Position numbers and translations under genes: made by a program. This document shows positions 35,665-44,417 of a DNA stretch of 64,000 nucleotides, piece by piece. This DNA comes from Betaproteobacteria bacterium (GTDB lineage Bacteria > Pseudomonadota > Gammaproteobacteria > Burkholderiales > Casimicrobiaceae), in contig JADKEV010000039.1 of the NCBI GenBank assembly GCA_016717855.1, positions 8,505 through 72,504 on the forward strand. The letters are read 5' to 3'. The first letter of the stretch is position 1; each line of letters starts with the position of its first letter. Under the pieces are notes generated by a model. It did not search any database, was not told the origin of the DNA, and saw only the letters and a list, made by a program, of their open reading frames with translations.

Positions 35665-36233
35665 CGGGCAACCGGTTTCAGGAAGGTCACTACCTGCGAC
35701 CCCGGTTCGTTTTTCGCCGAGCAGCTGCCCTCGTCCACGCCCGCATCGCGCTCCGCTTCGTGCAGCAGGTTGATCACGTCGACGTAGTGCTTCTGCTTCA
35801 CCATCATCAGCGCGGTCAGGCCGCCATCGTTGCGCGCCAGCACGTCGGCGCCGCCTCTGAGCAGCGTTTCGACCACCGCGGTCTCGCCGTAGCCCGCCGC
35901 CAGCATCAGCGGCCGCACGCCATAACTGATCGCCGCCTCCACGTCCGCGCCGGCGGCGATAAGCGCCTGCGCGACGTCGGGGAAGCCCCGATCCAGATCC
36001 GGGTTGTGCGCCGCTTTCATCAGCGCTGTCCAGCCCCATTCGTTGGCCGCATTCACGTCAGCGCCGGCACCGAGCAGCGCCGTGACCATGGTCAGGTTGC
36101 CGGCGGACGCCGCGAGCGCGAGGACCGGCAGCCCGTCGGTGTCGCGGACGTTGCAGTCGGCGCCCGCGGCGAGCAGGTGCCGGACGCGTTCCACGTCGCC
36201 TGCATTCACGGCTTCGAGCAGTTCTGCGGTCAT
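35661..36233 (-). CDS. ankyrin-repeat protein
   Basis: 190-aa protein with about four to five 33-residue ankyrin repeats (for example GADVNAANEWGWTALMKAAH and GGADVLARNDGGLTALMMV). It carries no signal peptide. It is first in the ankyrin-TauE-membrane protein operon, behind the sulfur-region promoter element at 36376-36438. It probably mediates protein contacts; the partner is unknown. Confidence 0.85.
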   Translation of the reverse strand: MTAELLEAVNAGDVERVRHLLAAGADCNVRDTDGLPVLALAASAGNLTMVTALLGAGADVNAANEWGWTALMKAAHNPDLDRGFPDVAQALIAAGADVEAAISYGVRPLMLAAGYGETAVVETLLRGGADVLARNDGGLTALMMVKQKHYVDVINLLHEAERDAGVDEGSCSAKNEPGSQVVTFLKPVAR

Positions 36234-36375
36234 CGGGTATTACCTCGTTCGGCAGCGGCCGGAAATGAATTACGGTGGTCGGGACAAAGGGATAAGACAA
36301 CGGCTCGCGGCGCCAGACAGGGGTACGACCAACCTTCCTGGAAGCGTAGCCAAACCGCAATCGGCAGACAAGCCC

Positions 36376-36438
36376 TAAAGGGAGTAGGGACATTACCCAT
36401 CGGGGTTATGCCGTGGTTACCCGCAACGGTTATAGACG
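36376..36438. promoter_or_regulatory. putative sulfur-regulon operator, copy 1
   Basis: 63 nt in the 331-nt divergent gap (36234-36564) between the ankyrin operon and tusA. The reverse complement matches 45412-45474 upstream of dsrA at 41 of 63 positions without gaps. Conserved parts are a dyad TACCC-N5-GGGTTAT and TATAGACG. Nothing else is evident in the gap apart from the tusA ribosome binding site. Confidence 0.6.
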
Positions 36439-36564
36439 ATCAATCCGCAAAGCCCGCCTAATAGCGAGACTTCCTGCAGGCATCGGCGCGAGGGGCGCGG
36501 TGTCGCCTGTGCTGGATGGCGGCCCGGATTTCCCCAGGGGGTTACCAATACATGGAGGCAGTCG

Positions 36565-36792
36565 ATGGATTTTGACAAGGAACTGAATGCGCGGGGGCTC
36601 GGTTGCCCGCTGCCCATCATCAAGACCAAGCAGTCGTTGAATGGCATGACGTCCGGGCAGGTGCTCAAGGTCATCGCCACCGACCCCGGCTCGGTGGCCG
36701 ACATGCAGGCGTTTGCCGAGCAGACGGGCAACCCCATCGTGGGCTCGGAAGCGGCGAACAAGGAGTTCACTTTCTACATCAAGAAGGGCTAG
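36565..36792 (+). CDS. tusA: TusA-family sulfur carrier
   Basis: 75-aa sulfurtransferase with the CPxP motif (LGCPLPIIKTKQ), whose Cys carries persulfide sulfur. In sulfur oxidisers TusA passes sulfane sulfur from rhodanese and DsrE2 to DsrEFH and DsrC in the cytoplasm. TGGAGG precedes ATG 36565. It heads the tusA-dsrE2-fadL-like-SCP2 unit. Confidence 0.95.
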   Translation: MDFDKELNARGLGCPLPIIKTKQSLNGMTSGQVLKVIATDPGSVADMQAFAEQTGNPIVGSEAANKEFTFYIKKG

Positions 36793-36949
36793 CCGGGCAG
36801 CGATCCCGGCGGCGGATGATGCGCGCGACGCGTCACGCCGAATCCACAACCGCAGCACGGCGGGCGCCGCGACCCGTGGCACAAGGGCCACGCGCGGCGT
36901 GTCGCCCGTCATTACCCTTGCGTAAGCAGACAACGAGAGGAGCCAGGCC

Positions 36950-37570
36950 ATGGGCATCACACCGGACAGCGCGGTAATGGATGAGTTGATCAGGCAGCGG
37001 ATCGATGCGCTGCTGCCGAAGATGCTCGAAGAACGGCTCGCGCAGCAGGCCGCGAAGAAGAAGACGCCGTCGATGACCATCATCGCCACCAAGGGCACGC
37101 TCGACTGGGCTTACCCGCCGTTCATCCTCGCCTCGACCGGCGCGGCTCTGGGCTGGGATGTGTCGGTGTTTTTCACGTTCTACGGCCTCAACCTGCTCAA
37201 GAAGGACATCGGCGATCTGAAGATCAGCCCGCTGGGCAATCCCGGGATGCCGATGAAGATGCCCTTTGGCCCGGACTGGTTCAAGCACATCAACTGGAAC
37301 ATCCCCAATGCCGTGCAAGCGGTCGTTCCCGGTTTCGAGAACCTCGCCACGACGCTGATGAAACAGACCATCAAGAACAACGGCGTCGCCGAGATCGCCG
37401 ACCTGCGCTCGATCTGCGTCGAGTCGGGGGTCAAGCTGATTGGTTGCCAGATGACGGTCGACCTGTTCGGCTTCAGCCCGGCCGATTTCATTCCCGAGGT
37501 CAGCGAGTACTGCGGCGCGACCCGCTTCCTGCCGATGGCGCAGCAGGCGGACGTGAGCCTGTTCATCTGA
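36950..37570 (+). CDS. dsrE2: DsrE2-family sulfurtransferase, membrane-associated
   Basis: 206-aa DsrE/DsrF/PdrF-like protein that exchanges sulfur with TusA. It has TIIATKGTLDWAYPPFILAST and a Cys-containing motif KLIGCQMTVDLFGF; a hydrophobic helix may attach it to the membrane. GAGAGGAG lies before ATG 36950. The tusA-dsrE2 pairing is characteristic of cytoplasmic sulfur relay systems. Confidence 0.92.
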   Translation: MGITPDSAVMDELIRQRIDALLPKMLEERLAQQAAKKKTPSMTIIATKGTLDWAYPPFILASTGAALGWDVSVFFTFYGLNLLKKDIGDLKISPLGNPGMPMKMPFGPDWFKHINWNIPNAVQAVVPGFENLATTLMKQTIKNNGVAEIADLRSICVESGVKLIGCQMTVDLFGFSPADFIPEVSEYCGATRFLPMAQQADVSLFI

Positions 37571-37610
37571 CCGTCACCATCTTCCCCACCCTCACCTGAA
37601 GGAAATGAGC

Positions 37611-38903
37611 ATGAAGTTCAACAGAACCCTGCTGGCGGCATTGATCTCGGCGGCAATCGTGCCGGCGACGGCACTGGCCACCGACGGCTATTTCTCGCAC
37701 GGATACGGGATGCGGTCCAAGGGCATGGCGGGCGTCAGCGCCGCGCGCACCGATGACACGTTCGGCGGCGCCAACAATCCCGCCCAGGGCGTTTTCGTCG
37801 GCAACCGGGTAGACGTGGGCATCGACTGGTTCAGCCCGGTGCGCAGCAGCGAGCGCAGCGGCGCGTCGATTCCCCCGCTGAACGGAAAGGTGGAAAGCGA
37901 CCGGGAGAACTTCTTCATTCCGGAGTTCGGCTACAACCGGATGATCAATCCCAACATGTCCGTCGGCCTCACCGTCTACGGCAACGGCGGCATGAATACG
38001 ACCTATCCGCAGGGCAGCTTTCAGTGCCCGACGCCGACCGGCACGTTCCAGGCGGGCAACGCGTTGTGCGGCGACGGCAAGCTGGGCGTCGATCTGACGC
38101 AACTCATCATCGCCCCCACCTTTGCGTTCAAGGTCGCGCCCAACCATGCGATCGGCATCGCGCCGCTGCTCGGCTACCAGCGCTTCAAGATCGACGGCGT
38201 TCAACTGTTCACGCAGTTCAGCGGCAGCCCGTCGAACGTGAGCAACAACGACTACGACAGTTCGACCGGCTACGGCGCGCGCGTGGGCTACCTCGGCCGG
38301 ATCTCGGACATGGTCAGCATCGGCGCCGCGTACTCCACCAAGATGAAGATGGGCAAGTTCGACAAGTACAAGGGACTGTTCGCCGAGGATGGCGGATTCG
38401 ACATGCCGGAGAACTACAGCATCGGCGTCATGATCAAGGCCACTCCCGCGTTGACGTTCGGGATGGACTACAAGCGCATCAACTACAACGACGTCAACTC
38501 CGTCGGCAACCCGAGCACCAACCAGGCCCCGCTGGGCGCGAGCAACGGCCCCGGCTTCGGCTGGCAGAACGTCGATGTCTGGAAGTTCGGACTGGAGTAC
38601 GCGGTCAACAGCGCCCTGACCGTCCGCGCCGGCTATGGCAAGAGCGACAATCCGATCCTGGCCCGGGATGTGACGTTCAACATCCTGGCTCCGGGCGTCG
38701 TCCAGGACCATTACACGCTGGGCTTCACCTATGCGCTCTCCCGGACCTCCGACATCACGGTGGCGTACATGCACGCAGCCAAGCAATCGGTGAGCGGATC
38801 GTCGTTCTTCAACGCGATGATCCCGGTGCCGAACGCCGGCGGCACCGAGACCATCCAGATGTACGAGAACTCGCTGGGTATCGCCTGGGGCATGAAGCTT
38901 TGA
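37611..38903 (+). CDS. FadL/OmpP1-like outer-membrane transporter
   Basis: 430-aa outer-membrane protein with a signal peptide ending ALA (residues 1-23) and the family N-terminal hatch feature GYFSHGYGMRSKGMAGVSAA. FadL-type barrels take up hydrophobic compounds such as fatty acids or aromatics. AAGGA 7 nt upstream favours ATG 37611 over 37605. Its place behind tusA-dsrE2 raises the possibility of uptake of a hydrophobic sulfur compound, but this is speculation. Confidence 0.82.
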   Translation: MKFNRTLLAALISAAIVPATALATDGYFSHGYGMRSKGMAGVSAARTDDTFGGANNPAQGVFVGNRVDVGIDWFSPVRSSERSGASIPPLNGKVESDRENFFIPEFGYNRMINPNMSVGLTVYGNGGMNTTYPQGSFQCPTPTGTFQAGNALCGDGKLGVDLTQLIIAPTFAFKVAPNHAIGIAPLLGYQRFKIDGVQLFTQFSGSPSNVSNNDYDSSTGYGARVGYLGRISDMVSIGAAYSTKMKMGKFDKYKGLFAEDGGFDMPENYSIGVMIKATPALTFGMDYKRINYNDVNSVGNPSTNQAPLGASNGPGFGWQNVDVWKFGLEYAVNSALTVRAGYGKSDNPILARDVTFNILAPGVVQDHYTLGFTYALSRTSDITVAYMHAAKQSVSGSSFFNAMIPVPNAGGTETIQMYENSLGIAWGMKL

Positions 38904-38911
38904 GCAAGGCG

Positions 38912-39421
38912 ATGATCCGATGCATTCTGCCGGCGGCCCTGGCGCTATGCGCCACCGCTGCCGGCGCGGCGCCAGTCCTGATGACGCCGGACTGGATGGC
39001 CCAGGCCTGCGCGGCCTGGAACAAGAATGCCATCCTCACCGGCGAGCTTGGCGACAAATGGGTCAAGAACGACAAGCAGCGCGGTTACAAGATCGTGCAC
39101 ATGTACCGCTCCGAGTGCGGCGAACGCGCGCCGGTCGAAATGAAGATCGAAGGCAAGGATGGCAAGGCGGTGTGCACCTATGGCGGCAAGCCGCAAGTCA
39201 CCCCGGACTATGACGTCGACTACCTGATGCACGCCACTTCCGACCGCTGGCTCGAGATGGGCAAGGGCGAGTATGGCCCGATGCGGGCGATGATGTTCGG
39301 GCGCCTGCAGTTCTCCGGTCCCATGCTGGAAGCCATGAGCGTGATGGGACCGTTCGAGCAGTTCCTGCTGCTGGTGGGCCAGGTTCCCGCCGACACCGGG
39401 AGTTGCCCGACGGGCAACTGA
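38912..39421 (+). CDS. secreted SCP2 sterol-binding-domain protein
   Basis: 169-aa protein with a cleavable signal (residues 1-18, AAGA site). The C-terminal part (DYLMHATSDRWLEMGKGEYGPMRAMM) resembles the SCP2 lipid-transfer domain. It starts 8 nt after the FadL-like stop, suggesting a periplasmic carrier for what the FadL-like protein imports. Reasonable but not certain. Confidence 0.65.
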   Translation: MIRCILPAALALCATAAGAAPVLMTPDWMAQACAAWNKNAILTGELGDKWVKNDKQRGYKIVHMYRSECGERAPVEMKIEGKDGKAVCTYGGKPQVTPDYDVDYLMHATSDRWLEMGKGEYGPMRAMMFGRLQFSGPMLEAMSVMGPFEQFLLLVGQVPADTGSCPTGN

Positions 39422-39460
39422 CCGCCTTCAGACTGACGGGCTCAGGCGTTCGACAGGCGG

Positions 39461-40573
39461 CTAGAGGCGCGTGTCCGACAAGTCGGCGAGGCCGGCGGCG
39501 GCGGCCTCGCTCCCCGCCAGGCACAAGTCCAGCAGGCGCCGCCCGGTGTCCTGCCAGTGCCGCTGCCCGGCGGCAATCGCAGATTCCAGTGCGACGCCAT
39601 CATCGCCGGCGGTCCAGGCCGCGTACGCGCCCGCAAGGAGCGGGAACAGTTCGCGGCGCATGCCGTCGAAATTGCCGAACCAGAAGTGGATCGACGCCGC
39701 GGCGCGCCGGTCCACGAGCGCCGGCAACGTGACCAGGCAATCGGCCAGGTTGTCGCGCACGGCGCGGGCGACGATCTCGGCGCGCCGGCCGGTGAAGCCG
39801 GCCCGCATTTCCTGCCATTGACCGCCGAGGAGTTGTCCCGCGGCAAACTCGCCCAACTCGTGCAGGATCAGCGTCTCGGCTTCGGCCTCGGCCATCCGCT
39901 CGACGGCCAGCCGCGGGTCGGCGTCGAAACCGTAGGCGGCGAGCGTGCGCTGCCATGCCCCGTCGGGTTTTTTCACGCCCCAGGTCTCGACCTTTCCCCA
40001 CAGCCAGCGCTGCAGGGACTCGTGGCGCAGGTAGATGGTGTTGCCCAGCAGCGCGGCCGGGGCCGGGGAGAGATCGCGCGCGTATTCGCGCCGCGCAAAC
40101 AGAATGCGCGCCTGGCCGCGGTGCTCGTCGCGGCCCAGCTCGCCGAGGAAGAACTGGGGCTTGCCGAAGCGGCCGATCCCGGCGCCGTACACCAGTCCCG
40201 CCGGCGCCAGCGCCTCGTTGACCGCCGCCGCGGCAAACGGCTCGATGTCCCGCCCCATCACCGGCAGCGGCACGAAGTCGGCGTCCTCGAGCGTTTCCCA
40301 CAGCGCTTCGCGGCGCGCTATCCACTGGCCCACATCCGCGCGCGCGAGCGTCTCCGCGAACGGCCTGCCGCACTCCCAACGGTAGAACTCCCGCATGTCG
40401 AGCAGGTAGTTGCACAGCGTCATGTCCCGCGCGTGCCGCGCGTCCGAGACGTCGCAGTTGGCCTGCACCGTCTGCACCAGGCGCGCGAAACCGGGCGCCG
40501 CCGCATCGCTCCCCGCGGGCGCCGCGCGGGCGTCAGTGAGTCTCGCGGGCGCGGCGGCGCGCGCGTCACTCAT
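39461..40573 (-). CDS. conserved protein of the dsr-divergent operon (possibly Sfum_1244 family)
   Basis: 370-aa soluble protein of unknown reaction. It has no signal or membrane segment. Blocks such as ANCDVSDARHARDMTLCNYLLDMREFYRWE and ETLILHELGEFAAGQ look conserved, and from memory they resemble proteins called Sfum_1244 family in sulfur-metabolising bacteria; this is recollection, not a search. HELGE could suggest a metal site. It is last in the eight-gene operon and its start overlaps the preceding gene by 8 nt. Confidence 0.65.
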   Translation of the reverse strand: MSDARAAAPARLTDARAAPAGSDAAAPGFARLVQTVQANCDVSDARHARDMTLCNYLLDMREFYRWECGRPFAETLARADVGQWIARREALWETLEDADFVPLPVMGRDIEPFAAAAVNEALAPAGLVYGAGIGRFGKPQFFLGELGRDEHRGQARILFARREYARDLSPAPAALLGNTIYLRHESLQRWLWGKVETWGVKKPDGAWQRTLAAYGFDADPRLAVERMAEAEAETLILHELGEFAAGQLLGGQWQEMRAGFTGRRAEIVARAVRDNLADCLVTLPALVDRRAAASIHFWFGNFDGMRRELFPLLAGAYAAWTAGDDGVALESAIAAGQRHWQDTGRRLLDLCLAGSEAAAAGLADLSDTRL

Positions 40574-40790
40574 CGCCCACGACACCCGTATCGCCGGCGC
40601 GCACCTGCGAGAGCAGGTCCTCGGCTTGCCATTCGCTTTCGGCGAAGATGACCTTGTGCTTGCAGTCCGCCGGCCGGTCCGCGGCGGCCCGCAACCGCTT
40701 GGCTTCGGCCGAAGCGTCGGGGAATGCGTCGAACTGCGTCACCTTTTCGAGACGGCCGAAGGGAAAGACGCGGTAGATGTAGTAAGCCAT
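40566..40790 (-). CDS. small conserved protein of the dsr-divergent operon
   Basis: 74-aa protein beginning MAYYIYRVFPFGRLEKVTQF. I recognise no functional family. It shares the operon with a DsrC-like and a Cas6-like protein and overlaps the following gene by 8 nt, so it is probably co-expressed and small enough to be an accessory subunit. Confidence 0.65.
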   Translation of the reverse strand: MAYYIYRVFPFGRLEKVTQFDAFPDASAEAKRLRAAADRPADCKHKVIFAESEWQAEDLLSQVRAGDTGVVGDE

Positions 40791-40882
40791 GGCCCCTCCA
40801 ACGTCAATGCAGCAACATCAATGTGGCAACGTCATTGGCCGGTGGCCGGATGGCGCCGCCGCCCGCGCCAGCCCCCGCCAGC

Positions 40883-42343
40883 TCACAGTGCCATCGTGAA
40901 TATCTGCCGCTCCGGCACTCCGGCGGAGCGCAGGCCGGCCAGCATCGTATCGACGAATGATTCGGGACCCGCCAGGTAGAAGTCGCAGTCCGCCACGAAC
41001 ACGTCGGCGCGCATGGCCTGGACGACGGCGCGGGCGCCTGCGCCCGCATCGGCATCGGCGAACAGCGCATGATCGAAGTTGTCGAGCGCGTCGGTCCACG
41101 CGCGGCACTGATTGGCCAGGAAGTGGCCGTCGGCGCGCGTGGCCAGCCAGTACAACGAGATCGACTCCGCGCCCTCCGCCGCCATCGCGTGCTCCATCAA
41201 GCCCTTCATCGGCGCGAAGCCCAGGTCGCAGGCGGCGAAGACCAGCGGCCGCTGGCTCTCCGCCAGCACGAAGTCCCCCTGCGGCCCCCACACCGTCACC
41301 GCGTCACCCGCCTTCAGCGCGTCAGCGAACAGGCTCCGGGCCAGCGGGTCGCCGGCTTCGCGCGCGACATAGAAGTGCAGGTTCCGGTCGTCGCACGGAC
41401 AGCTGGCGATCGGATAGTCCGCCCGGACTTCATCGCCCCCGCAGGTCGCGGAGATCGTCACGCACTGCCCGGCGAGAAAGCGCAGCCGGTTGGTGCGCGG
41501 CGTCTGCAAGTGCAGCAGCAAGGTGTCGCGGCCGAGCGAGCTGACCGCGCGCACGCGGGTCGTGATCTGCTGCGCGGGGATGTCCTGCGCGCCGTCGGCT
41601 TCGAGCGCTTCGATGACCAGCTCGCTCGAGGCGGCGGTATGCGCGCACAGCAGCGTATAGCCCTGGAGCTTTTCCGCCTCGGACAGCGGATAGTCGAACG
41701 CCTGCACCCGGGCGACGCTGCCGGAAATGACGCGCGCCTTGCACAGGCCGCAGGTGCCGTTGCCGCAGCCGTAGTTCAGGCGCAGGCCGGCGGAGAGCCC
41801 GGCCTGCAGCAGCGTGTCGTGTCCCTCCAGCGCGAATTCGCGGCCGCTGGGACGCACCGTGACGTGGGATGACATGACTTTCAGGACGTCATCCATGATG
41901 GCGTAAATGTTGGCGGTTTTGGTGGCCAGCGCATTGGACAGACCCCTTTCGACGAAATCCTTGAGTTCATGCAGAACCTTGCTTTCCGACGCCCCGGCGG
42001 CCTCGTCGATGCGCGCCCGCAAGGTGATCACGAGGTCGTGATAGCTCTGCAGGTGCCGGCGCACGTCGGCGAGTTCCTCGCTCTGGGCGAACAAGCGCTG
42101 CGCGAGCACATCCTGGCTGGGCAGCATGCGCTCGCGCACGCGCCGGCCGAACGCCTGCTCCTTGATCCGGGTGACGCGCTCGAAGTCGCCGTGCTCCTCG
42201 AAGTCGACGCCGGAGAACACGCGCAGCAACTCCTCGGTCGACACCAGGCCGTCGCTGGACTCCAGCTCGCCGTCGCGGATCTTCTTCTGCAGCACGCCGC
42301 GCGAAACGCCGACCAGCTGCGCCGCCCGCCATATGGTCAGCAT
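40883..42343 (-). CDS. 2Fe-2S ferredoxin-reductase (FAD/NAD(P)H) with N-terminal HTH-like segment
   Basis: 486-aa electron-transfer protein. Residues 1-45 resemble a DNA-binding helix-turn-helix (RAAQLVGVSRGVLQKKIRDG), followed by a helical linker. A plant-type 2Fe-2S domain has C-x4-C-x2-C (GCGNGTCGLC) and a distal Cys in TLLCAH. The FAD domain has RADYPIASCP and the NAD domain FAACDLGFAPMKG. Such chains feed oxygenases. Next to a TauD-like dioxygenase it might reduce that enzyme or another sulfur enzyme. ATG 42343 begins the HTH; ATG 42397 is possible. Confidence 0.8.
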   Translation of the reverse strand: MLTIWRAAQLVGVSRGVLQKKIRDGELESSDGLVSTEELLRVFSGVDFEEHGDFERVTRIKEQAFGRRVRERMLPSQDVLAQRLFAQSEELADVRRHLQSYHDLVITLRARIDEAAGASESKVLHELKDFVERGLSNALATKTANIYAIMDDVLKVMSSHVTVRPSGREFALEGHDTLLQAGLSAGLRLNYGCGNGTCGLCKARVISGSVARVQAFDYPLSEAEKLQGYTLLCAHTAASSELVIEALEADGAQDIPAQQITTRVRAVSSLGRDTLLLHLQTPRTNRLRFLAGQCVTISATCGGDEVRADYPIASCPCDDRNLHFYVAREAGDPLARSLFADALKAGDAVTVWGPQGDFVLAESQRPLVFAACDLGFAPMKGLMEHAMAAEGAESISLYWLATRADGHFLANQCRAWTDALDNFDHALFADADAGAGARAVVQAMRADVFVADCDFYLAGPESFVDTMLAGLRSAGVPERQIFTMAL

Positions 42344-42448
42344 GTCCAGGAGGCCGCCCGGTGACCGGCGCGCCGCAGCCATGCGACCCCGCGACATGCC
42401 GCGCCGGCCAGGCCTGCCGGGCCCGCCGCGCGCGTCCCGAAAGGAAGG

Positions 42449-43375
42449 TCAGCGGCCATCGATCCGGTCCAGATACCGCGCCCGATAGAGCAGGCGCCGG
42501 CTGCCCGGCCCGTCTTCGAACGCCGAGCGGGCGTGCAGCACGTTGTTGCTGACGATGCCCATCCCTGCCGCAAGCCGCAGGCGGTGCACCCAGGGCGAGT
42601 CGCCGGCCAGCAGGCGCTCGAGGAACGCGACCGCCGCCAGCGTGACCGAGTCCTGGCGCCAGGCGATGCTCCGGGTGCGCGCCGTATAGCGCAGGTGCAG
42701 GGAACCGTCGCCCGGATCGACGTGGAACACCGGCCCCGTTTCCTCGGCGCGGGCGATCCCCGCCTCGTCGGTGCGCGCCGGGATCGTCATCGCATCCGGC
42801 GCCAGCAGCGCGGCGACGAGCGCCGGATCGTGGTCGCGCAGCAGCAGGTAGGCGATCTCGTGATCCATCAGCGCGGTTTCCCCGCCGGTCGCCGCCGGGC
42901 AAACGCAATGCAGCAGCATCCCCCGGATGCGGCGCGCGGCCGGATGGTAGTAGCCGTCGGTGTGCCAGTTCAGCGGCCGGTTGGTGTACGGAATGTAGTG
43001 CTGCCGCCCACCCGCCGCCGCCACCGTCACCTGCGACACGCCGTCCTCGTCGGCCAGCCAGTTGGCGTCCAGCCGGTGCAGGCCGAGCTGCGCGCCCAGC
43101 AGGCGGAGGATGTCCTTGCCGGCATCGCGGACGGGCGAGGCGTAGATGGCCATGCTGGCCCGCGCGCAGCGCTGCAGCAGCGCCTGCCGCTCGGCCGCGC
43201 TCAGCGCGCGCGGATCCTTCACTTCGACGATCAGGTCGTCGATGGAGGCCGGATACCGGGCGAGCTTGTCTTCCCGCCAGCGCCGGTACGCCGCGTCGTC
43301 GTCCAGGCGAAACGGGCTGCTTCCGGCACCGGTCGCCGGCGTCGCGCGCTCCGCAGCGATCATGAGCTCAGTCAC
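42449..43375 (-). CDS. TauD/TfdA-family Fe(II)/2-oxoglutarate dioxygenase
   Basis: 308-aa oxygenase of the TauD fold. The metal site is HxD in NWHTDGYY and a distal His in VSNNVLHARSAFED; RRLLYRARY supplies the 2-oxoglutarate Arg. TauD enzymes release sulfite from taurine and other sulfonates, but the sequence is divergent, so the substrate is open. GTG 43375 was chosen for the AAGGAAAGG upstream and because it overlaps the preceding stop by 8 nt. It is in the dsr-divergent operon. Confidence 0.78.
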   Translation of the reverse strand: MTELMIAAERATPATGAGSSPFRLDDDAAYRRWREDKLARYPASIDDLIVEVKDPRALSAAERQALLQRCARASMAIYASPVRDAGKDILRLLGAQLGLHRLDANWLADEDGVSQVTVAAAGGRQHYIPYTNRPLNWHTDGYYHPAARRIRGMLLHCVCPAATGGETALMDHEIAYLLLRDHDPALVAALLAPDAMTIPARTDEAGIARAEETGPVFHVDPGDGSLHLRYTARTRSIAWRQDSVTLAAVAFLERLLAGDSPWVHRLRLAAGMGIVSNNVLHARSAFEDGPGSRRLLYRARYLDRIDGR

Positions 43376-43964
43376 CCGAGAGCCTTTCCTTGCGCGCCGG
43401 CCGCGGCGTGGCATCGAACAGTCCCTGCATGCCCTTGCCGATCCCGGCCACGGCCTGCGGCGCCTCGATTTCCATGATCTGGTCGATCACCCAGGATTGG
43501 TCCTTCCTGGGCATGATGTGCATCACCTGGTTCCCAAGGTAGCGCAGGAACGGGAAGTCCGTTCCGCCCTCGCCGTAGCTCATCGTCGCGTAGTCGGCCG
43601 AGCGCGCGTTGAACAGATCGATGAACCGGTTCTGGTAGCTCTTCTCCACCGGCGCGCCCAGCAGCGTGTCTTCGTTCTCTTCCAGGATTTCGGCCACGCG
43701 GATGACCAGCGCGGTCGTGAATTCGGCGCGGTAGCCTCCCTCCAGCTTCGCGTAGGCGATCCGGTCGGTGACCTGCAGCAGGAAGATCAGGAACTCGCTG
43801 AGGAAATCGAAGTACTGCGGGCCGGGGTCGATGTCGAATTGCGCCGCGCGCATCTGCTTGACCGCGTTCTGGGCCAGCCGCCAGGCGATGAACGCCATCA
43901 CGCTCGCGCTCTGCTTCGCGGTCTTCGGCTTGTCGTCGTTGAACCACTGACTCTTGATGCGCAT
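43368..43964 (-). CDS. conserved hypothetical protein of the dsr-divergent operon
   Basis: 198-aa mostly helical, soluble protein with no motif I recognise. It has several aromatic and acidic stretches (for example GPQYFDFLSEFLIFLLQVTDR) and no cysteine. Start and stop overlap or abut neighbours, so it is an integral operon member. Confidence 0.65.
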   Translation of the reverse strand: MRIKSQWFNDDKPKTAKQSASVMAFIAWRLAQNAVKQMRAAQFDIDPGPQYFDFLSEFLIFLLQVTDRIAYAKLEGGYRAEFTTALVIRVAEILEENEDTLLGAPVEKSYQNRFIDLFNARSADYATMSYGEGGTDFPFLRYLGNQVMHIMPRKDQSWVIDQIMEIEAPQAVAGIGKGMQGLFDATPRPARKERLSGD

Positions 43965-44038
43965 GCCGCCCTTTCGTGACCTTTCGTGCCCTCGCCTGAC
44001 TCTGCTGAATTGCGCCTGTCCCGCGCGCGCCGCCCCGC

Positions 44039-44368
44039 TCAGTATCCGCCTTTGCCGTACGGCTGCGGCAGGCCGGCGATCTTCGCCGCCTGCTTGGCCG
44101 GCCCCAGCGGGAACAGGTCGTAGAGGTACTTGCTGTCGATGCCCGGACGGATCTCGCCCATGCCCTTGAGCATGTTGCGGAAATTGGGCGTGTGGCCGTG
44201 TTCCCGAAACTCGTCCCGCAGGTAGTTGACGACCTCCCAGTGGGCATCGGTCAGTTGCACTTCCTCGGCGGCGGCGATCACCTTCACTACTTCTTCGCCG
44301 AAATCCGCCTCGAGCAGAAACCCTTGTTCATCCGCCGCCAGTTCGGCGCCATCGACCATGTATGCCAT
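44039..44368 (-). CDS. rspA: DsrC-like protein lacking both C-terminal cysteines (RspA type)
   Basis: 109-aa DsrC/TusE/RspA family protein. The core is conserved (AHWEVVNYLRDEFREHG, then SKYLYDLFPLGPAKQAAKIAG), but the two redox cysteines of DsrC are replaced: KQAA for KQAC and GKGGY for GCV. It cannot carry a trisulfide, so a regulatory or docking role is likelier, as proposed for RspA proteins. Its partner operon is divergent from dsr. Confidence 0.85.
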   Translation of the reverse strand: MAYMVDGAELAADEQGFLLEADFGEEVVKVIAAAEEVQLTDAHWEVVNYLRDEFREHGHTPNFRNMLKGMGEIRPGIDSKYLYDLFPLGPAKQAAKIAGLPQPYGKGGY

Positions 44369-44417
44369 CAGTTGCCCTCTCTCTCTGCCAGGAAACCGGA
44401 TACCCGGCTCTGCGTCT

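Noticed and set aside
37599..37611. FadL-like start at ATG 37605
   Set aside because: The AAGGA would be only 1-2 nt from that ATG; 37611 has proper spacing and the same signal peptide.
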